From: UBA3792 sp964426415
GTDB taxonomy: Bacteria > Bacillota > Clostridia > Christensenellales > CAG-138
Assembly (NCBI GenBank): GCA_964426415.1
Contig: CAYRQM010000014.1
Coordinates: 1-43,430 of the forward strand
Direction: 5' to 3'
Length of the DNA: 43,430 bases
The notes beneath the pieces were generated by a model. The model was not told where the DNA came from. It did not search any database and saw nothing but the letters and a program-made list of their open reading frames with translations. The translations under genes were made by a program, and so were the position numbers. This document shows positions 42,586-43,430 of the stretch, in pieces (the first letter of the stretch is position 1; each line of letters begins with the position of its first letter).

Positions 42586-42614
42586 ATGGTATCACAGCTT
42601 TTGCAATTTGTCAA
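42586..42614 (-). promoter_or_regulatory. Promoter of the lacI-type operon
   Basis: On the minus strand TTGACA (42609-42614), 17 bases, TACCAT (42586-42591). Confidence 0.65.
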
Positions 42615-42821
42615 CGTGTTTATGCCCGATTTTTTGCATATTTATGAAAAATCACCGACCCCGTTTTGGGAACGGCGTTTTCTGTTTCGATTCTGACGAG
42701 CGATTCGCCTTGGCGGTCGGGCGTGTTGCCATCTGCGCTTGCCGTGTCCTTGCCCGAAAAGCGTTGCAAGCAGGCTTGCCTGAAACTGCAGCCTTGTATT
42801 GTATTCATTCTATGCCCGCAT

Positions 42822-43253
42822 CTACGCGTTTGGATGCATGGGCTCTCCCTTTTGAAAGCAGCGCATATTCCGCACCGTACCGCCGTATGGGATCATGTAC
42901 ACATAGGCAAAGTGCAGCCCATACGTTCCGTCCGTCAAATGCTGATCCTCTTGGGAGAAGTGTTGGCTGACGCCGCCGCTTGGGGTCATGGGATGGGTGT
43001 GCAGCAAGCCCACCGCCCTTCCCCGCCCGCACCAATCGAACAGCAGACCCAGAATCAGCGGAAACACCACGTTGGCGCGGATGCGCTTGCCGTTGCCCTT
43101 TGAACCTTTGCGTGTGACGCCAAAGCGATACGAACCATCCTTTGCGCGAAACAAGACCGCACCGTATTCGATGTGCGCGTCCACGTTTTGGTAACGGTTC
43201 GCCCAAGCTTCCGCCGCTTCCTGCGGCGTTTGGAAGGAGAGGACTTCTCGCAT
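42822..43253 (-). CDS. JAMM/MPN-like (DUF4329-type) metallopeptidase-fold protein
   Basis: A 143-residue protein with all parts of a JAMM zinc site: E29 (HIEYGAV), H85-x-H87-P88 (LLHTHP), and S100-xx-D103 (FSQED). AAAGG lies upstream of the ATG at 43253. Such domains are isopeptidases or hydrolases; small stand-alone forms like DUF4329 are often linked to toxins or polymorphic systems, but no toxin partner is visible here. The neighbours are a dockerin gene on one side and the LacI locus on the other. No terminator was seen after it. Confidence 0.7.
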   Translation of the reverse strand: MREVLSFQTPQEAAEAWANRYQNVDAHIEYGAVLFRAKDGSYRFGVTRKGSKGNGKRIRANVVFPLILGLLFDWCGRGRAVGLLHTHPMTPSGGVSQHFSQEDQHLTDGTYGLHFAYVYMIPYGGTVRNMRCFQKGEPMHPNA

Positions 43254-43320
43254 TGCGTGCCTTTCTTTTTACTTCGATTCAAAAAAGAATGCGCCGCCCC
43301 ATTGGAACGGTGCAAGTGCA

Positions 43321-43430
43321 TTATTGGGTCAGCTCGGATGGCAACCCCACCACATACCGCAGAATCGTGGTTGCGTCGGCGGACGTGATGGAGGCGTCGC
43401 CGTTGACGTTGGCAAGCGCAAGCGCTTGCG
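43321..43430 (-). CDS. C-terminal dockerin of a secreted protein (partial, runs off right edge)
   Basis: The last 35 residues before a TAA at 43321 read ...LANVNGDASITSADATTILRYVVGL..., the second calcium-binding repeat of a type I dockerin. The rest of the gene lies beyond the window. A second dockerin protein close to the GH53 galactanase supports a cellulosome-like complex in this organism. Confidence 0.8.
   Translation of the reverse strand, partial: QALALANVNGDASITSADATTILRYVVGLPSELTQ

Overview
The window looks like a chromosomal segment of an anaerobic, plant-polysaccharide-associated Clostridia species (Oscillospiraceae/Ruminococcaceae-like is my best guess). The signs are GC-rich codon usage with good AGGAGG-type ribosome sites, dockerin domains on secreted proteins, corrinoid methyltransferase components, PocR-type and IclR regulators, BrnQ, and Clostridia-style zinc-ribbon membrane proteins. 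Two genes run off the ends: a zinc-ribbon membrane protein on the left and a dockerin protein on the right. No tRNA, rRNA, CRISPR or insertion sequence was seen.

Region 1 (1-1408): a two-gene minus-strand operon of small membrane/zinc-ribbon proteins. Region 2 (1465-7011): a corrinoid methyl-transfer module. It holds a reductive activator of corrinoid proteins (RACo), a corrinoid protein, a UroD-fold methyltransferase, a DUF2284 cysteine-rich protein and a PocR/AraC regulator. Region 3 (7033-26674): a very long minus-strand operon of about 20 genes from one clear promoter (26646-26674). In transcription order it encodes a UroD-fold methyltransferase, a sugar-binding lipoprotein, an amidohydrolase, a second UroD-fold methyltransferase, a 4-OT tautomerase, an RbsA-type ATPase, two RbsC-type permeases, an HpcH/HpaI aldolase, two L-fucose-isomerase-fold proteins, DhaK, DhaK, DhaL, DhaL, a D-lyxose-isomerase-like cupin, DhaL, DhaK, an RpiB-like isomerase, a TIM-like isomerase, and finally an IclR regulator with its own promoter. 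The same 18-bp palindrome occurs, at identical spacing from the -10 box, at the operon promoter (two tandem copies) and at the iclR promoter.

Reading of region 3: a sugar or polyol enters by the ABC transporter, perhaps carries a methyl ether that the UroD-type enzymes remove onto the corrinoid protein of region 2, is isomerised to a ketose, phosphorylated by DhaK/DhaL-type kinases, and converted by TIM-like and RpiB-like isomerases. DhaKL + TIM-like + RpiB-like is the known L-erythrulose to D-erythrose-4-phosphate route (LerK/LerI/DerI type). The link to O-demethylation is my inference and the most interesting possibility here.

Region 4 (26990-36180): mostly single genes or pairs. These are an rlmI-like rRNA methyltransferase broken by a one-base frameshift, an iron alcohol dehydrogenase behind gpsA, brnQ divergent from an XRE regulator, a zinc-ribbon membrane protein, a DUF5714/ADP-ribosylglycohydrolase pair and a nucleoside deoxyribosyltransferase-like protein. 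Region 5 (36181-36753): 0.6 kb of non-coding repeats. Region 6 (36767-42614): a LacI-regulated galactan locus with a GH53 dockerin galactanase, a small zinc ribbon protein, a 609-residue protein of uncertain family and a LacI regulator whose promoter carries a perfect operator. Region 7 (42822-43430): a JAMM-motif protein and the C-terminal end of another dockerin protein.
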